From NCBI GenBank assembly GCA_964474685.1, contig CAYYTE010000010.1, forward strand, positions 1-29,810: DNA of 29,810 nt, in the 5' to 3' direction. A model generated the notes under the pieces. It saw nothing but the letters and a program-made list of their open reading frames with translations, was not told the DNA's origin and searched no databases. Position 1 is the stretch's first letter. Each line of letters opens with the position of its first letter. The position numbers and the translations under genes are program-made. This document shows positions 8,342 through 16,425 of this stretch, in pieces. Origin of the DNA: UBA1737 sp964474685. Its GTDB lineage: Bacteria; Bacillota_I; Bacilli_A; ML615J-28; CAG-313.

Positions 8342-8370
8342 ATTATATACCACTAAAAATGAAATGTCAA
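8342..8370 (-). promoter_or_regulatory. topA promoter
   Basis: Full consensus on the minus strand: TTGACA (8365-8370), 17-base spacer, TATAAT (8342-8347). The predicted start near 8335 gives a leader of about 63 bases. The surrounding sequence is nearly the same as at the metN promoter (10998-11026). Confidence 0.85.
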
Positions 8371-8445
8371 ACAAAAAGAAAAAAACAATTAAATTTAATA
8401 AATTATTTGATTGTTCTTTATTCTTTTATTCTATCAATTTTATAC

Positions 8446-8475
8446 TAAAAAAGTTCTAGTATAAAACTAGAACTC
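8446..8475 (-). terminator. Terminator of the metNIQ operon
   Basis: Arms AGTTCTAGT (8452-8460) and ACTAGAACT (8466-8474) with a five-base loop, followed on the minus strand by a run of T. It begins ten bases after the metQ stop. Confidence 0.85.
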
Positions 8476-8483
8476 GTAAAAAA

Positions 8484-9284
8484 CTAACGTAAGTCTTTAA
8501 AACAATAATTTACCGTTGGTCCATAGGTGCTTTCAATAAATTCTTTTACACCATTGGAACTAAGTGCCTCAAGTACAACATCAACTTTACTAGATGTTAC
8601 ATCTTCCGTACGTGAAACAATCACATTGGGATAAGCAACTTCAAATGATTCCCCAAGTACTTTATAAGAGGAAGCAACTTCAGCACCCCAAGCAGTCAAT
8701 GCGTAATTACCAGGAATAATAGCAATACCACCTTCATTTACTTTTTGATTTAATAGTCCCGCATCAATACATTGAATCGTGATATTCTTAGATGTTGTAT
8801 AAACGGGATGAAGTGGATTAAAATTCTTTGTATCAAAAGTATCAATGAATCCTAAACTAACTAACAATTGAAAAGCTCTAGATACATTGGAGGCATCATT
8901 AATGATATAAATCGTTTTATTTTCAATAGTTACCGAAGTATCTTTACAATAAAGGTTCAATGGTTCATTGTGAACATTTGCGACAGCCGTAAGTTTATAC
9001 CCTTTCGATTCAATTTCCGAAGTTAAATAATTCATATGTTGAAAATAATTCATATCAATCCCACCATCATTTAAAGCCTTATTCGGTGTTACATAATCTT
9101 GATATACTTTTATATTTAATTTATAGCCTTTTGACTCCACATAAGTCTTAAAAGCCTCACAATTCAATATTTCCGAATGAGGGGATGGCGATGCACCAAT
9201 CGTAATAGTTTTCTCTTTGTTTCCACAACTAGTAAAAGTAACAAGTAAAAACAAAGAACAAATAATAGCAATTAAATTTTTCAT
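8484..9284 (-). CDS. metQ: Methionine ABC transporter substrate-binding lipoprotein
   Basis: MetQ/NlpA-family lipoprotein that captures methionine outside the membrane for MetNI. The 266-residue protein has a lipoprotein signal peptide (MKNLIAIICSLFLLVTFTSC, lipid-attached Cys20; Phe at -3 of the lipobox is unusual). The family opening ITIGASPSPHSEIL follows, then the NKALNDGGIDMNYFQHMNYL block typical of MetQ. The start ATG overlaps the metI stop (ATGA), so the two are coupled. It is the last gene before the terminator. The substrate is inferred from family and operon; D-methionine or a related compound is possible. Confidence 0.9.
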   Translation of the reverse strand: MKNLIAIICSLFLLVTFTSCGNKEKTITIGASPSPHSEILNCEAFKTYVESKGYKLNIKVYQDYVTPNKALNDGGIDMNYFQHMNYLTSEIESKGYKLTAVANVHNEPLNLYCKDTSVTIENKTIYIINDASNVSRAFQLLVSLGFIDTFDTKNFNPLHPVYTTSKNITIQCIDAGLLNQKVNEGGIAIIPGNYALTAWGAEVASSYKVLGESFEVAYPNVIVSRTEDVTSSKVDVVLEALSSNGVKEFIESTYGPTVNYCFKDLR

Positions 9285-9943
9285 TTTGAAATTCTCCTTT
9301 TATCAATTTTTGAAGATATTAGAAGTCCAAGTTCTTGAAACACTTGAACAATGACAACAACAATAATAATGCAAATCCACATACCTAATTTATTCGTTCC
9401 ATAATACCCAAGATTAAAAGCTTCCGATATTAAACCTCCCGCCGCAATATATCCAGCAAAAGAAGTATAGGAAATAATCGAAACGAAAGAAACGCAAAAT
9501 CCTGAGATTAATGAAGGTTTTGCTTCTGAAATTAGTACTTTTATGATTTGAAAATTCGATGCACCTAAAGATTTTGAAGCCTCAATAATCCCAGAATTCA
9601 CCTCAAACATCGATTGTTCAACCAACCTTGCTATAAAGGCAAAGGAAGAAACAACGAGTGGAACAATCATTGAATACCAATACCCTGACCAGGAACCGGT
9701 ACCAAAGAAAAGATTTGTTACAGGAATCAAAATAATTATAAGTAACAAGCAAGGAATAGAACGAAAGATATTCACAATCGAACCCAATACTAGATTCAAC
9801 CATCGGGAACGTTTGATTCCTCTTTTTGATGTAATATTCAAAAGAATTCCTAGAGGAAAGCCAATAAGGTAGGCAAAGATAATAGAAACACTAGACATCA
9901 AAAGTGTGTCTTTTATCGCTGTTAGTAATTGTGTCCAATTCAT
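9281..9943 (-). CDS. metI: Methionine ABC transporter permease
   Basis: MetI forms the membrane channel with MetN. The 220-residue protein has about five hydrophobic segments, the FRSIPCLLLIIILIPVTN stretch typical of MetI, and the EAA loop (EASKSLGASNFQIIKVLI) that contacts the ATPase. The ATG at 9943 is preceded by an excellent AAGGAGGTGA site, which lies inside the metN coding sequence. The first 53 bases overlap the end of metN, and the TGA stop overlaps the metQ start. Confidence 0.93.
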   Translation of the reverse strand: MNWTQLLTAIKDTLLMSSVSIIFAYLIGFPLGILLNITSKRGIKRSRWLNLVLGSIVNIFRSIPCLLLIIILIPVTNLFFGTGSWSGYWYSMIVPLVVSSFAFIARLVEQSMFEVNSGIIEASKSLGASNFQIIKVLISEAKPSLISGFCVSFVSIISYTSFAGYIAAGGLISEAFNLGYYGTNKLGMWICIIIVVVIVQVFQELGLLISSKIDKRRISK

Positions 9944-10955
9944 CTTTAGTCACCTCCTTAAACTCAATTGATTTATTCGTTAAATATGTTTTTAATTTAA
10001 GAATATCTTCTTTATAATAGGGCAGTTTAAATATTAGTTCACCATAAACTTTTGAGTCCACTGTCCAAGAATTTGCGTAAATAATCGATACTAGAATATT
10101 ACAATCTTGAACAATATTCGTTATAATTGGTTCATCTGTATTACCATTAAATAACAATCGAATTAAATTCGTTTCACTTAACTTTGTAACTACATCATGA
10201 GAATATAAAAAGGATTGAGTAACAGGGTGTTGAGGATTAATAAAAATAGATGAAACAAGACCGGTTTCTACAACCGTATTTTTTGATAAAACAGCAACCT
10301 TATTACATATTCTTTCAATAACAGACATTTGATGAGCAATTAAAATAATAGTAAGTCCTTCTTTAATTGAAAGTTCTTTTAATATATCTAGGATTTGATT
10401 GGTAGTTGTTGGGTCTAGAGCTGATGTAATCTCATCGCACAGTAGGATTGATGGTTTTGAAATTAATGCCCGAGCAATTGCAACCCTTTGTTTTTGTCCT
10501 CCGGATAATTGTGAAGGATAGCATAACTCTTTCGATTCAAGACCTAAACTTTTAATAACATGAAGAATTTCTGAATCATCCCGGTGATGATTATGACGTC
10601 CTCCCTTAACTAAAAGATGTGGAAACTCAATATTATCATACACATTTCTTTGTTCTAATAGATTAAAATCTTGAAATATCATCGCAACTTTTCTACGATA
10701 ATTTCTTAAAGCCAATCCATTTAATTTTGAATCCACATGAATTGTAGAATCATCATCATAAAACTCAATACTTCCACTATCATAAGACTCTAGTTTGTTA
10801 ATACAGCGAATTAACGTCGATTTCCCTTCTCCCGAAAGTCCAATAATACCAAAAATATCCCCTTTATGAATCGATAGATTAACATCATTTAATACTGGAG
10901 AAGAACCATCTTTATTAAATGATTTAAATAAATGACGAATATTCAATATTTCCAT
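9891..10955 (-). CDS. metN: Methionine ABC transporter ATP-binding protein
   Basis: This ATPase drives methionine import with MetI and MetQ. The 354-residue protein has Walker A GLSGEGKST (Glu in place of the usual Ala), Q-loop IFQDFNLL, signature LSGGQKQR and Walker B ILLCDEITSALDP. A C-terminal NIL domain (about 265-350), the regulatory methionine-binding domain of MetN, follows. I chose ATG 10955, which has AAGGAGGG at the right distance, over ATG 11030, because the extra 25 residues would run through the promoter. Its 3' end overlaps metI by 53 bases. The leader is short and I see no SAM riboswitch or T-box, so control may be at the promoter or by a trans RNA. Confidence 0.94.
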   Translation of the reverse strand: MEILNIRHLFKSFNKDGSSPVLNDVNLSIHKGDIFGIIGLSGEGKSTLIRCINKLESYDSGSIEFYDDDSTIHVDSKLNGLALRNYRRKVAMIFQDFNLLEQRNVYDNIEFPHLLVKGGRHNHHRDDSEILHVIKSLGLESKELCYPSQLSGGQKQRVAIARALISKPSILLCDEITSALDPTTTNQILDILKELSIKEGLTIILIAHQMSVIERICNKVAVLSKNTVVETGLVSSIFINPQHPVTQSFLYSHDVVTKLSETNLIRLLFNGNTDEPIITNIVQDCNILVSIIYANSWTVDSKVYGELIFKLPYYKEDILKLKTYLTNKSIEFKEVTKDELDTITNSDKRHTFDV

Positions 10956-10997
10956 AAGTCCCTCCTTTTCAAGTAATACTATTTCACTAAAGAATAG

Positions 10998-11026
10998 ATT
11001 ATATAACACAAGAAATAAAATGTCAA
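10998..11026 (-). promoter_or_regulatory. metNIQ promoter
   Basis: Full consensus on the minus strand: TTGACA (11021-11026), 17-base spacer, TATAAT (10998-11003). The predicted start near 10991 gives a 36-base leader, too short for a known methionine riboswitch. Confidence 0.88.
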
Positions 11027-11083
11027 ACAAAAAGGAAAAAAAGGTTTTAAATACATAATTTTTTATTACAAAAAATGCAAAAA

Positions 11084-11115
11084 CAAAAAAAATCTTACCA
11101 CCAAAGATAAGATTT
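11084..11115 (-). terminator. Terminator after rnhB
   Basis: Arms AAATCTTA (11090-11097) and TAAGATTT (11108-11115) with a ten-base loop, followed on the minus strand by a run of eight T. The stem overlaps the rnhB stop codon. Confidence 0.85.
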
Positions 11116-11743
11116 AAATATTTATTTTATTTCTTTGTATCACTTTTTTTACAGGTCCAAACGTAAACCGGTAGTGATTGGTAACACCATATGTTTCAAT
11201 TGCTTTCAAGTGACTCGGTGTAGGATACCCCTTGTTTTTCTCATATTGATACATTGGATACTCTTTTCCTAATTCAATCATATAGTTATCCCGAGCAACT
11301 TTTGCTAAAATAGATGCACAGGCAATTGAAAAAAATAAAGCATCTCCATGAATAAAGGGTTTTACAGGACAAGAAAACGAGAAGGGCATCGCATCGGTTA
11401 CCACTAAATCCGGACCCACCTTTAAATCTCTTAATGAAAGCATCATTGCTTTTTTACTTGCTTCATAAATATTGATTTCATCAATCTCTTTTTCAGAAAC
11501 AAACGATACCGCCCAAGCAATGGCTTTTTCCTTTATAATTGGTTCTAATTCTCTTCTTCTTTTATCACTCAATTTCTTCGAATCGGTAACCCCATCAATA
11601 AAGCAATCCTTAGGCATAATAACAGCCCCCGCAACCACAGGTCCTACTAATGGTCCTCTTCCAGCTTCATCACATCCGGCAATATTCGTATATCCCATAT
11701 CATAAAAAGATTGTTCAATATCATGATTTTGATATGTTTTCAT
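11114..11743 (-). CDS. rnhB: Ribonuclease HII
   Basis: This enzyme cleaves RNA in RNA-DNA hybrids and removes misincorporated ribonucleotides. The 209-residue protein has the GCDEAGRGPLVGPVVAG block (metal-binding Asp25 and Glu26), VTDSKKLSDKRR, VTDAMP (Asp117), and the HGDALFFSIACASILAKVARD block with Asp152. I prefer ATG 11743, which overlaps the rbgA end by 23 bases, to ATG 11776, because neither has a strong ribosome binding site but the shorter form has the usual family length. rbgA-rnhB adjacency is widespread in Firmicutes. Confidence 0.94.
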   Translation of the reverse strand: MKTYQNHDIEQSFYDMGYTNIAGCDEAGRGPLVGPVVAGAVIMPKDCFIDGVTDSKKLSDKRRRELEPIIKEKAIAWAVSFVSEKEIDEINIYEASKKAMMLSLRDLKVGPDLVVTDAMPFSFSCPVKPFIHGDALFFSIACASILAKVARDNYMIELGKEYPMYQYEKNKGYPTPSHLKAIETYGVTNHYRFTFGPVKKVIQRNKINI

Positions 11744-12554
11744 AAAGATCCAAAGTAACCTTTCCAAATTTACCAAGTTTAAAATCTTGAATTATGAGCT
11801 TATAATAATCGATTTTTGATATATCTTGATAATTCATTTGATAATTATTTAATAATTCCTCATTTGTAGATTCTATACTCTTTTTAAAATATGACTCAAA
11901 AATTAGTGGATAATTGTTTCTTAAAAAATCTAAGAAATATTCACATACTTCCACAACAGGCAACAGTTCTGGTTTAATAGAACCGACCAAAGCTAAATTA
12001 TAACCTGTTGTCACTTGGTCAAACTTCGGCCATAATACTCCGGGAGTATCTAAAAGCTCAACCTCCGGATTGATTCTTAGCCATTGTTGAGCAGTAGTAA
12101 CACCGGGTCTATTCTCCACTCTTGCAACTTTTTTATGACAAAGAGAGTTGATTAATGTGGATTTTCCTACATTGGGAACTCCCGTAATCATTAATTTCCA
12201 CGCGTGGGGCTTTATTCCCTTTGAACGTTCCTTTTGTGCTACATCCACCATTGCCAACTTCACTGCTTGAAGAATCTTCTTAGTAGCATCATCATTTTTT
12301 GAATTAATGGCAATGGCTTGATTCTTATCTTCGTAATATTTTACCCATTTCGAAGTTTCAACATCATTTGCTAAATCACTTTTAGTAAGAATAAATAAAA
12401 CCTTTTTTTGTTGTAGGGATTCTTTTAATAAGGGATTATAACTAGAAAATGGAATCCTTGCATCCAATAAAACAAGAACCAAATCAACGAATCGTAAATT
12501 CTCTTTTATCTCGCGAATGGCTTTCGCCATATGTCCCGGATACCATTGAATCAT
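11721..12554 (-). CDS. rbgA: Ribosome biogenesis GTPase A
   Basis: RbgA (YlqF) is a circularly permuted GTPase for late assembly of the 50S subunit. The 277-residue protein opens with the conserved MIQWYPGHMAKA, then G4 TKSD (57-60), G1 GVPNVGKST (125-133), and G3 DTPG (169-172): the permuted order. A C-terminal ANTAR-like helical region follows (about 190-277). Its start overlaps the lepB stop by four bases (ATGA). Confidence 0.95.
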   Translation of the reverse strand: MIQWYPGHMAKAIREIKENLRFVDLVLVLLDARIPFSSYNPLLKESLQQKKVLFILTKSDLANDVETSKWVKYYEDKNQAIAINSKNDDATKKILQAVKLAMVDVAQKERSKGIKPHAWKLMITGVPNVGKSTLINSLCHKKVARVENRPGVTTAQQWLRINPEVELLDTPGVLWPKFDQVTTGYNLALVGSIKPELLPVVEVCEYFLDFLRNNYPLIFESYFKKSIESTNEELLNNYQMNYQDISKIDYYKLIIQDFKLGKFGKVTLDLYENISKS

Positions 12555-13534
12555 ACAATCTTCCCTTCAGAAAAGAAAGTTCCCATATGATACTTAGCAA
12601 TACCAATCACATTATCCATCGGTACAAGTCCAATCTCTCTACTATCTTTACTACCACGTCGATTATCTCCCATAACAAAATAATAACCTTCGGGTATAAC
12701 ATAACTTGTTTTTGCTACACCATTTTCTTTATAACAAAACAAACCATCAAAAGCAACTCCCGGTAAATACATCTCATCTAAAAAAGGTTCATCAACAACA
12801 CTAAAAGTAGATTCTCCCGCTTTTTTAATCGATAGAATTGAATTTTGCCAAAGGACTTCTTCACCAGGTAATCCGATAATCCTCTTAATATATCTACTTG
12901 TGCCTGAACAGTTAAAATTATCTTCAGCATTTACTTCAGTTACAATTACATCAAAACGGTCTTTTTTACCGATATAGGAAACAAACACTCGTTCTCCATC
13001 TTTTATCGTAGGCATCATAGAAGTACCATCTACTGGAGTTATAATAAATAAATAGCAAAAACAAGTGGTAGCAATTACACTACAAATAGGTAGAATCATT
13101 CCCCAATCCAATATGTTAAAGAAGGTATTTTTAGTAGAATACTTAATTTTTTCCATATTCGCACGAAATACTTTAGGAAAAACAATGGAAATAAAGATTA
13201 AAACAAGTCCTAATCCACTAATAATATAGGATATAATCATTACTACTTGCATTATTTTAACAGTAAACGTAGCATCCAAATTGAGCATCACACGGTTTTT
13301 ACCACCGGCTGTTATTAAAAAAATGTATATTAAAGAACAAATTATAAAGGCAAAAAAACGAATACCAATCTTTTTTTCAATCTTAGAATTCTTTTTATGT
13401 TCTTCATTTTCAATATTATTTGAATCCTCAAGTTTAGAATCTCCTGTATTATCATTAGTAATTACAGCCTCTTCTTCCTTTAATACTTCTTCAACTTTTT
13501 CATTTTCTTCTTGATTATTACTATTTGGTTCCAC
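12551..13534 (-). CDS. lepB: Type I signal peptidase with long acidic N terminus
   Basis: Membrane serine protease that removes signal peptides from exported proteins. The 327-residue protein has a hydrophilic acidic head (1-57, many Glu/Asp/Asn), then three hydrophobic segments (about 57-77, 92-119, 143-166), then the catalytic domain. Ser172 lies in DGTSMMPT, Lys217 in RYIKRIIGLPG, and box E is GDNRRGSKDSREIG. Typical Gram-positive enzymes have one membrane segment and under 200 residues, so this is an enlarged form. The start is GTG at 13534, with AGGAGG six bases upstream that overlaps the ftsK stop. It lies between ftsK and rbgA. Confidence 0.93.
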   Translation of the reverse strand: MEPNSNNQEENEKVEEVLKEEEAVITNDNTGDSKLEDSNNIENEEHKKNSKIEKKIGIRFFAFIICSLIYIFLITAGGKNRVMLNLDATFTVKIMQVVMIISYIISGLGLVLIFISIVFPKVFRANMEKIKYSTKNTFFNILDWGMILPICSVIATTCFCYLFIITPVDGTSMMPTIKDGERVFVSYIGKKDRFDVIVTEVNAEDNFNCSGTSRYIKRIIGLPGEEVLWQNSILSIKKAGESTFSVVDEPFLDEMYLPGVAFDGLFCYKENGVAKTSYVIPEGYYFVMGDNRRGSKDSREIGLVPMDNVIGIAKYHMGTFFSEGKIV

Positions 13535-13544
13535 AATTGACCTC

Positions 13545-15437
13545 CTATTTTAATAGATTTTGTTCCGATAAAATATCTGTTAATTCATCTTCACTCACTA
13601 ATACTTCTCTTGCTTTTCCATGTACTACAGAACTTAAAATCCCAAGATTTTCTAAAGCATTAAAAATCGCATTCACTCGATTAAATCCCATACCAAATTC
13701 ATTGGTGACAGCATTCATTGATCCGCTTTTATTTCTTACCACATAAAAAGCAACATCACAGAATTGTTCATCTAATAATCCACTATCCTTTAGATTACTT
13801 GTATCATTTGTCGAGTCTTTTTGTTTTAATTCTTCCAATGTAACAAGGTAATCTGGTGAATTATTATTTCTTAAATACAAGACTATCTTCCTTATATCAT
13901 CGTCCGGTATAAAGCAACCTTGTAGACGCTTCTCACTTTCCCCCGCATATCGTACTAATACGTCCCCATAACCTTCGAGTGTTTCCGCTCCAGCTCCACC
14001 TAAAATTACCTTAGAATCTTCAAAAGAAGATACTTTAAAAGCAATACGAGTATCGAAATTTGCTTTTATAGTTCCTTTAATAACATCCTTTGAAGGTCTT
14101 TGCGCAGCAAGAATAATATGAATACCAGCAGCACGAGCTTTTTGAGCAAGTTTTTGTAAGTAATTCTCAACTTCTTGACTACAATCAGCAAACCAATCGG
14201 AAAACTCATCCATAATCATAACTAAATAAGGCATAGGTTCTTGTTTATTTTCACTACTAAAACGGTTAAATCCCGCTAAGTTCTTCACAGAATAAATACC
14301 AAATAAATGGTATCTTCTTTCCATTTCATCGGTTAACCAAGCGAGCACTCTTGGAAAGTCTTCTTCTTCCGTAACCACTGGCATCGCCAAATGAGGAATT
14401 CCATCATATGGCTTAAACTCAACATTCTTAGGATCAATTAATACCAATCGAACATCATTCGGATTGAATTTATAAATCAAACTCACAATGAAAGTATTCA
14501 AACAAACACTTTTTCCCGATTTAGTAGTTCCCGCAATCAAAGCGTGAGGCATTTCTGTCAAATCCATATACATATATTTACCGTAATTATCTTGTCCTAA
14601 AGCAACAGGTAATAATAAACTCGATGTTTTAAACTCATCCGCTAATAATAAATCACCTAAATATACTTTTCTTCGATTTGATTTGTTTTTAGGCACTTCA
14701 ATACCCGCATAACTCTTTCCAGGAATTGGGGTTTGAATACGAATAAAGGCTTTCGATAAGTACATAGTTAAATTTGCTTGGCACTTATGTAGAATGTTAA
14801 CATTCACACCATCATCGACTTCAATTAAAAATTGTGTAACTGTTGGACCAAAAATATACTTATACACATGCGCTCCAATGGAACTTTTCTTAAATGTGTC
14901 ATCAATAATCTTCTTTTGTTCCTCTGCTTCAACAATATCCTCATTATTACTCATAGACTCAATTGTTAAAAACTCATTCTTAGGAGGAATATATCTTGTA
15001 ATTTTATGAGATTGTGCTCTTTTACTTTCTTGTTCAATTACATTTTGAGCATACGCTTTAATAGTTGGTGAAGTCTCATGAACCACTTCTTTAATAGGTG
15101 CTTCATTTACTTCAATTTGAACTTTTTCTTCTACTAAACTATTCGTATCATTTATATTATTTATTGTATTCTTATCTTCCTTTTGTGCGTCAATCGTTTT
15201 GGGACTCTCTTTTACTATAACTTCTTCTTTTCGATAAGAAGTACTGTATACTTGAGGCCGGGCAACTCTCATTCCTGTATATTTAGAAATATCATATATT
15301 TTCCCGTCTTTTATAATTGTTCTTTCTTCCGAATTCTTTTCAACTTGTTTGTTAGCAAGTATTTGTTCATTTTCATCCACCCCCTCGCGGACTACACAAT
15401 ACATATTGATTTTATTATCCGAATTCTTAACTTTCAT
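13545..15437 (-). CDS. ftsK: FtsK/SpoIIIE DNA translocase lacking the N-terminal membrane domain
   Basis: Hexameric ATPase that pumps chromosomal DNA through the closing septum. The 630-residue protein has a hydrophilic low-complexity linker (1-180), the alpha/beta motor with Walker A GTTKSGKS (303-310), Walker B LVMIMDEF (403-410 region) and AAQRPSKDVIKG, and a C-terminal gamma winged helix (about 553-615, GFNRVNAIFNALENLGI and GKAREVLV) that reads orienting DNA sequences. No hydrophobic membrane segment is present, whereas FtsK and SpoIIIE normally have four. The ATG at 15437 has GGGAAGGAAG upstream, and the preceding gene overlaps by 11 bases in another frame, so a hidden N-terminal extension is ruled out. 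The upstream membrane protein may supply the anchor. Confidence 0.94.
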   Translation of the reverse strand: MKVKNSDNKINMYCVVREGVDENEQILANKQVEKNSEERTIIKDGKIYDISKYTGMRVARPQVYSTSYRKEEVIVKESPKTIDAQKEDKNTINNINDTNSLVEEKVQIEVNEAPIKEVVHETSPTIKAYAQNVIEQESKRAQSHKITRYIPPKNEFLTIESMSNNEDIVEAEEQKKIIDDTFKKSSIGAHVYKYIFGPTVTQFLIEVDDGVNVNILHKCQANLTMYLSKAFIRIQTPIPGKSYAGIEVPKNKSNRRKVYLGDLLLADEFKTSSLLLPVALGQDNYGKYMYMDLTEMPHALIAGTTKSGKSVCLNTFIVSLIYKFNPNDVRLVLIDPKNVEFKPYDGIPHLAMPVVTEEEDFPRVLAWLTDEMERRYHLFGIYSVKNLAGFNRFSSENKQEPMPYLVMIMDEFSDWFADCSQEVENYLQKLAQKARAAGIHIILAAQRPSKDVIKGTIKANFDTRIAFKVSSFEDSKVILGGAGAETLEGYGDVLVRYAGESEKRLQGCFIPDDDIRKIVLYLRNNNSPDYLVTLEELKQKDSTNDTSNLKDSGLLDEQFCDVAFYVVRNKSGSMNAVTNEFGMGFNRVNAIFNALENLGILSSVVHGKAREVLVSEDELTDILSEQNLLK

Positions 15438-16242
15438 TTTGCTCTTCCTTCCCTAACTCTTCAATAAATTCTTTTAGTTGCAATGTTTCAATTTGTTGTT
15501 TCTTTTGTTCTTTTTCATATAGTTCCTTAGAGTACGCGGCAGAAGTCTCATCGGAAACAATACTAATAATTAAAGCGCATAACTTTTTAACAACAAAATG
15601 CATAGTTGTTTGTTTCGTTATCTTTTTAATCCAATAGAAGGGATTAATAAAATGAAGGGAAGCCATAAATGCCCCCGCAATTTTAGACCCATGCGCTTTT
15701 TTATATGCTTGGACAACTTTTACATCATCCACTTTTTTCTTATAATCAAGAAATGTCAATACTTGAGACAAAGTTAATTCTTGAAATGGTTTTAAAAAAG
15801 GATTATCAAATAATTGTTGTATTCTTGTAGTAACATAACGAACATAGATAATCATTTCATTTGTGGTTAATTCAGCAAATGGATACTTAGAATTTGGATA
15901 ATAATAGGTAGCAATCTCAATTGTCATTTTTCTTAATATATCTTTTAACAAGGTAAGTTGTGAGGATATTACTAAACCCTCACTATCCCTAGCATAAATC
16001 TCTTGATACTTTTTTGTGATGTCCGAAACCTCTTCTTTACTCATTGATTCTTTTTTTGTTTCTAATGATAAGCTTTTCTTTTGAAGAGACTTTAATGTTA
16101 TGAAACCATAAACAGCAAGGGATAAAAAGAACCCAAGAGTTAACCCATAAATGATTAATCCAAAATCGCTCAGTCGAAACGAAGAAAAAAGCCGGTCAAA
16201 TAGTCTCGTAAATGCATCATCCATCTTTGTTATAACAACCAT
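15427..16242 (-). CDS. Unrecognised single-pass membrane protein, first gene of the ftsK operon
   Basis: I do not recognise the family. The 271-residue protein has one clear membrane segment near the N terminus (about 27-50, LIIYGLTLGFFLSLAVYGFITL), followed by a long basic/helical cytoplasmic part. A possible second, re-entrant hydrophobic stretch (about 190-205, GAFMASLHFINPFYWI) precedes a charged, Glu/Lys/Gln-rich coiled-coil-like tail (235-271). The ATG at 16242 has AAAGGAGAG upstream. Its 3' end overlaps ftsK by 11 bases, so the two are translationally coupled, which suggests they act together; a membrane tether for the soluble FtsK is my inference. Confidence 0.75.
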   Translation of the reverse strand: MVVITKMDDAFTRLFDRLFSSFRLSDFGLIIYGLTLGFFLSLAVYGFITLKSLQKKSLSLETKKESMSKEEVSDITKKYQEIYARDSEGLVISSQLTLLKDILRKMTIEIATYYYPNSKYPFAELTTNEMIIYVRYVTTRIQQLFDNPFLKPFQELTLSQVLTFLDYKKKVDDVKVVQAYKKAHGSKIAGAFMASLHFINPFYWIKKITKQTTMHFVVKKLCALIISIVSDETSAAYSKELYEKEQKKQQIETLQLKEFIEELGKEEQNES

Positions 16243-16265
16243 TGTACTCTCTCCTTTGTCTATTT

Positions 16266-16294
16266 ATATTACCACAAAACCCTTCAAAAATCAA
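16266..16294 (-). promoter_or_regulatory. Promoter of the ftsK-lepB-rbgA-rnhB operon
   Basis: Minus strand: TTGATT (16289-16294), 17-base spacer, TAATAT (16266-16271). It lies 24 bases upstream of the first start codon. No terminator is visible between here and 11115, so five genes probably share it. Confidence 0.6.
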
Positions 16295-16383
16295 GGTAAC
16301 AACCGATTTAGTTCATAAATTATTACAACAATTCAGAATAGCAAAAAAACAAAAGGAATTTTTACCAATTCTTAATCCGTTTA

Positions 16384-16392
16384 TGGTATACT
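16384..16392 (+). promoter_or_regulatory. Extended -10 promoter of the Cof phosphatase gene
   Basis: TGG followed by TATACT (16387-16392); no good -35. The leader to the start codon is about 27 bases with AGGCGG as ribosome binding site. Confidence 0.5.
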
Positions 16393-16425
16393 ATAAGAGA
16401 ATTAATACTAAGGCGGTCAAGTAAA

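Noticed and set aside
16242..16424. 60-codon plus-strand frame before the Cof phosphatase gene
   Set aside because: It has no ribosome binding site, runs through the divergent promoter region of the ftsK operon and the Cof promoter, and its composition is not protein-like.
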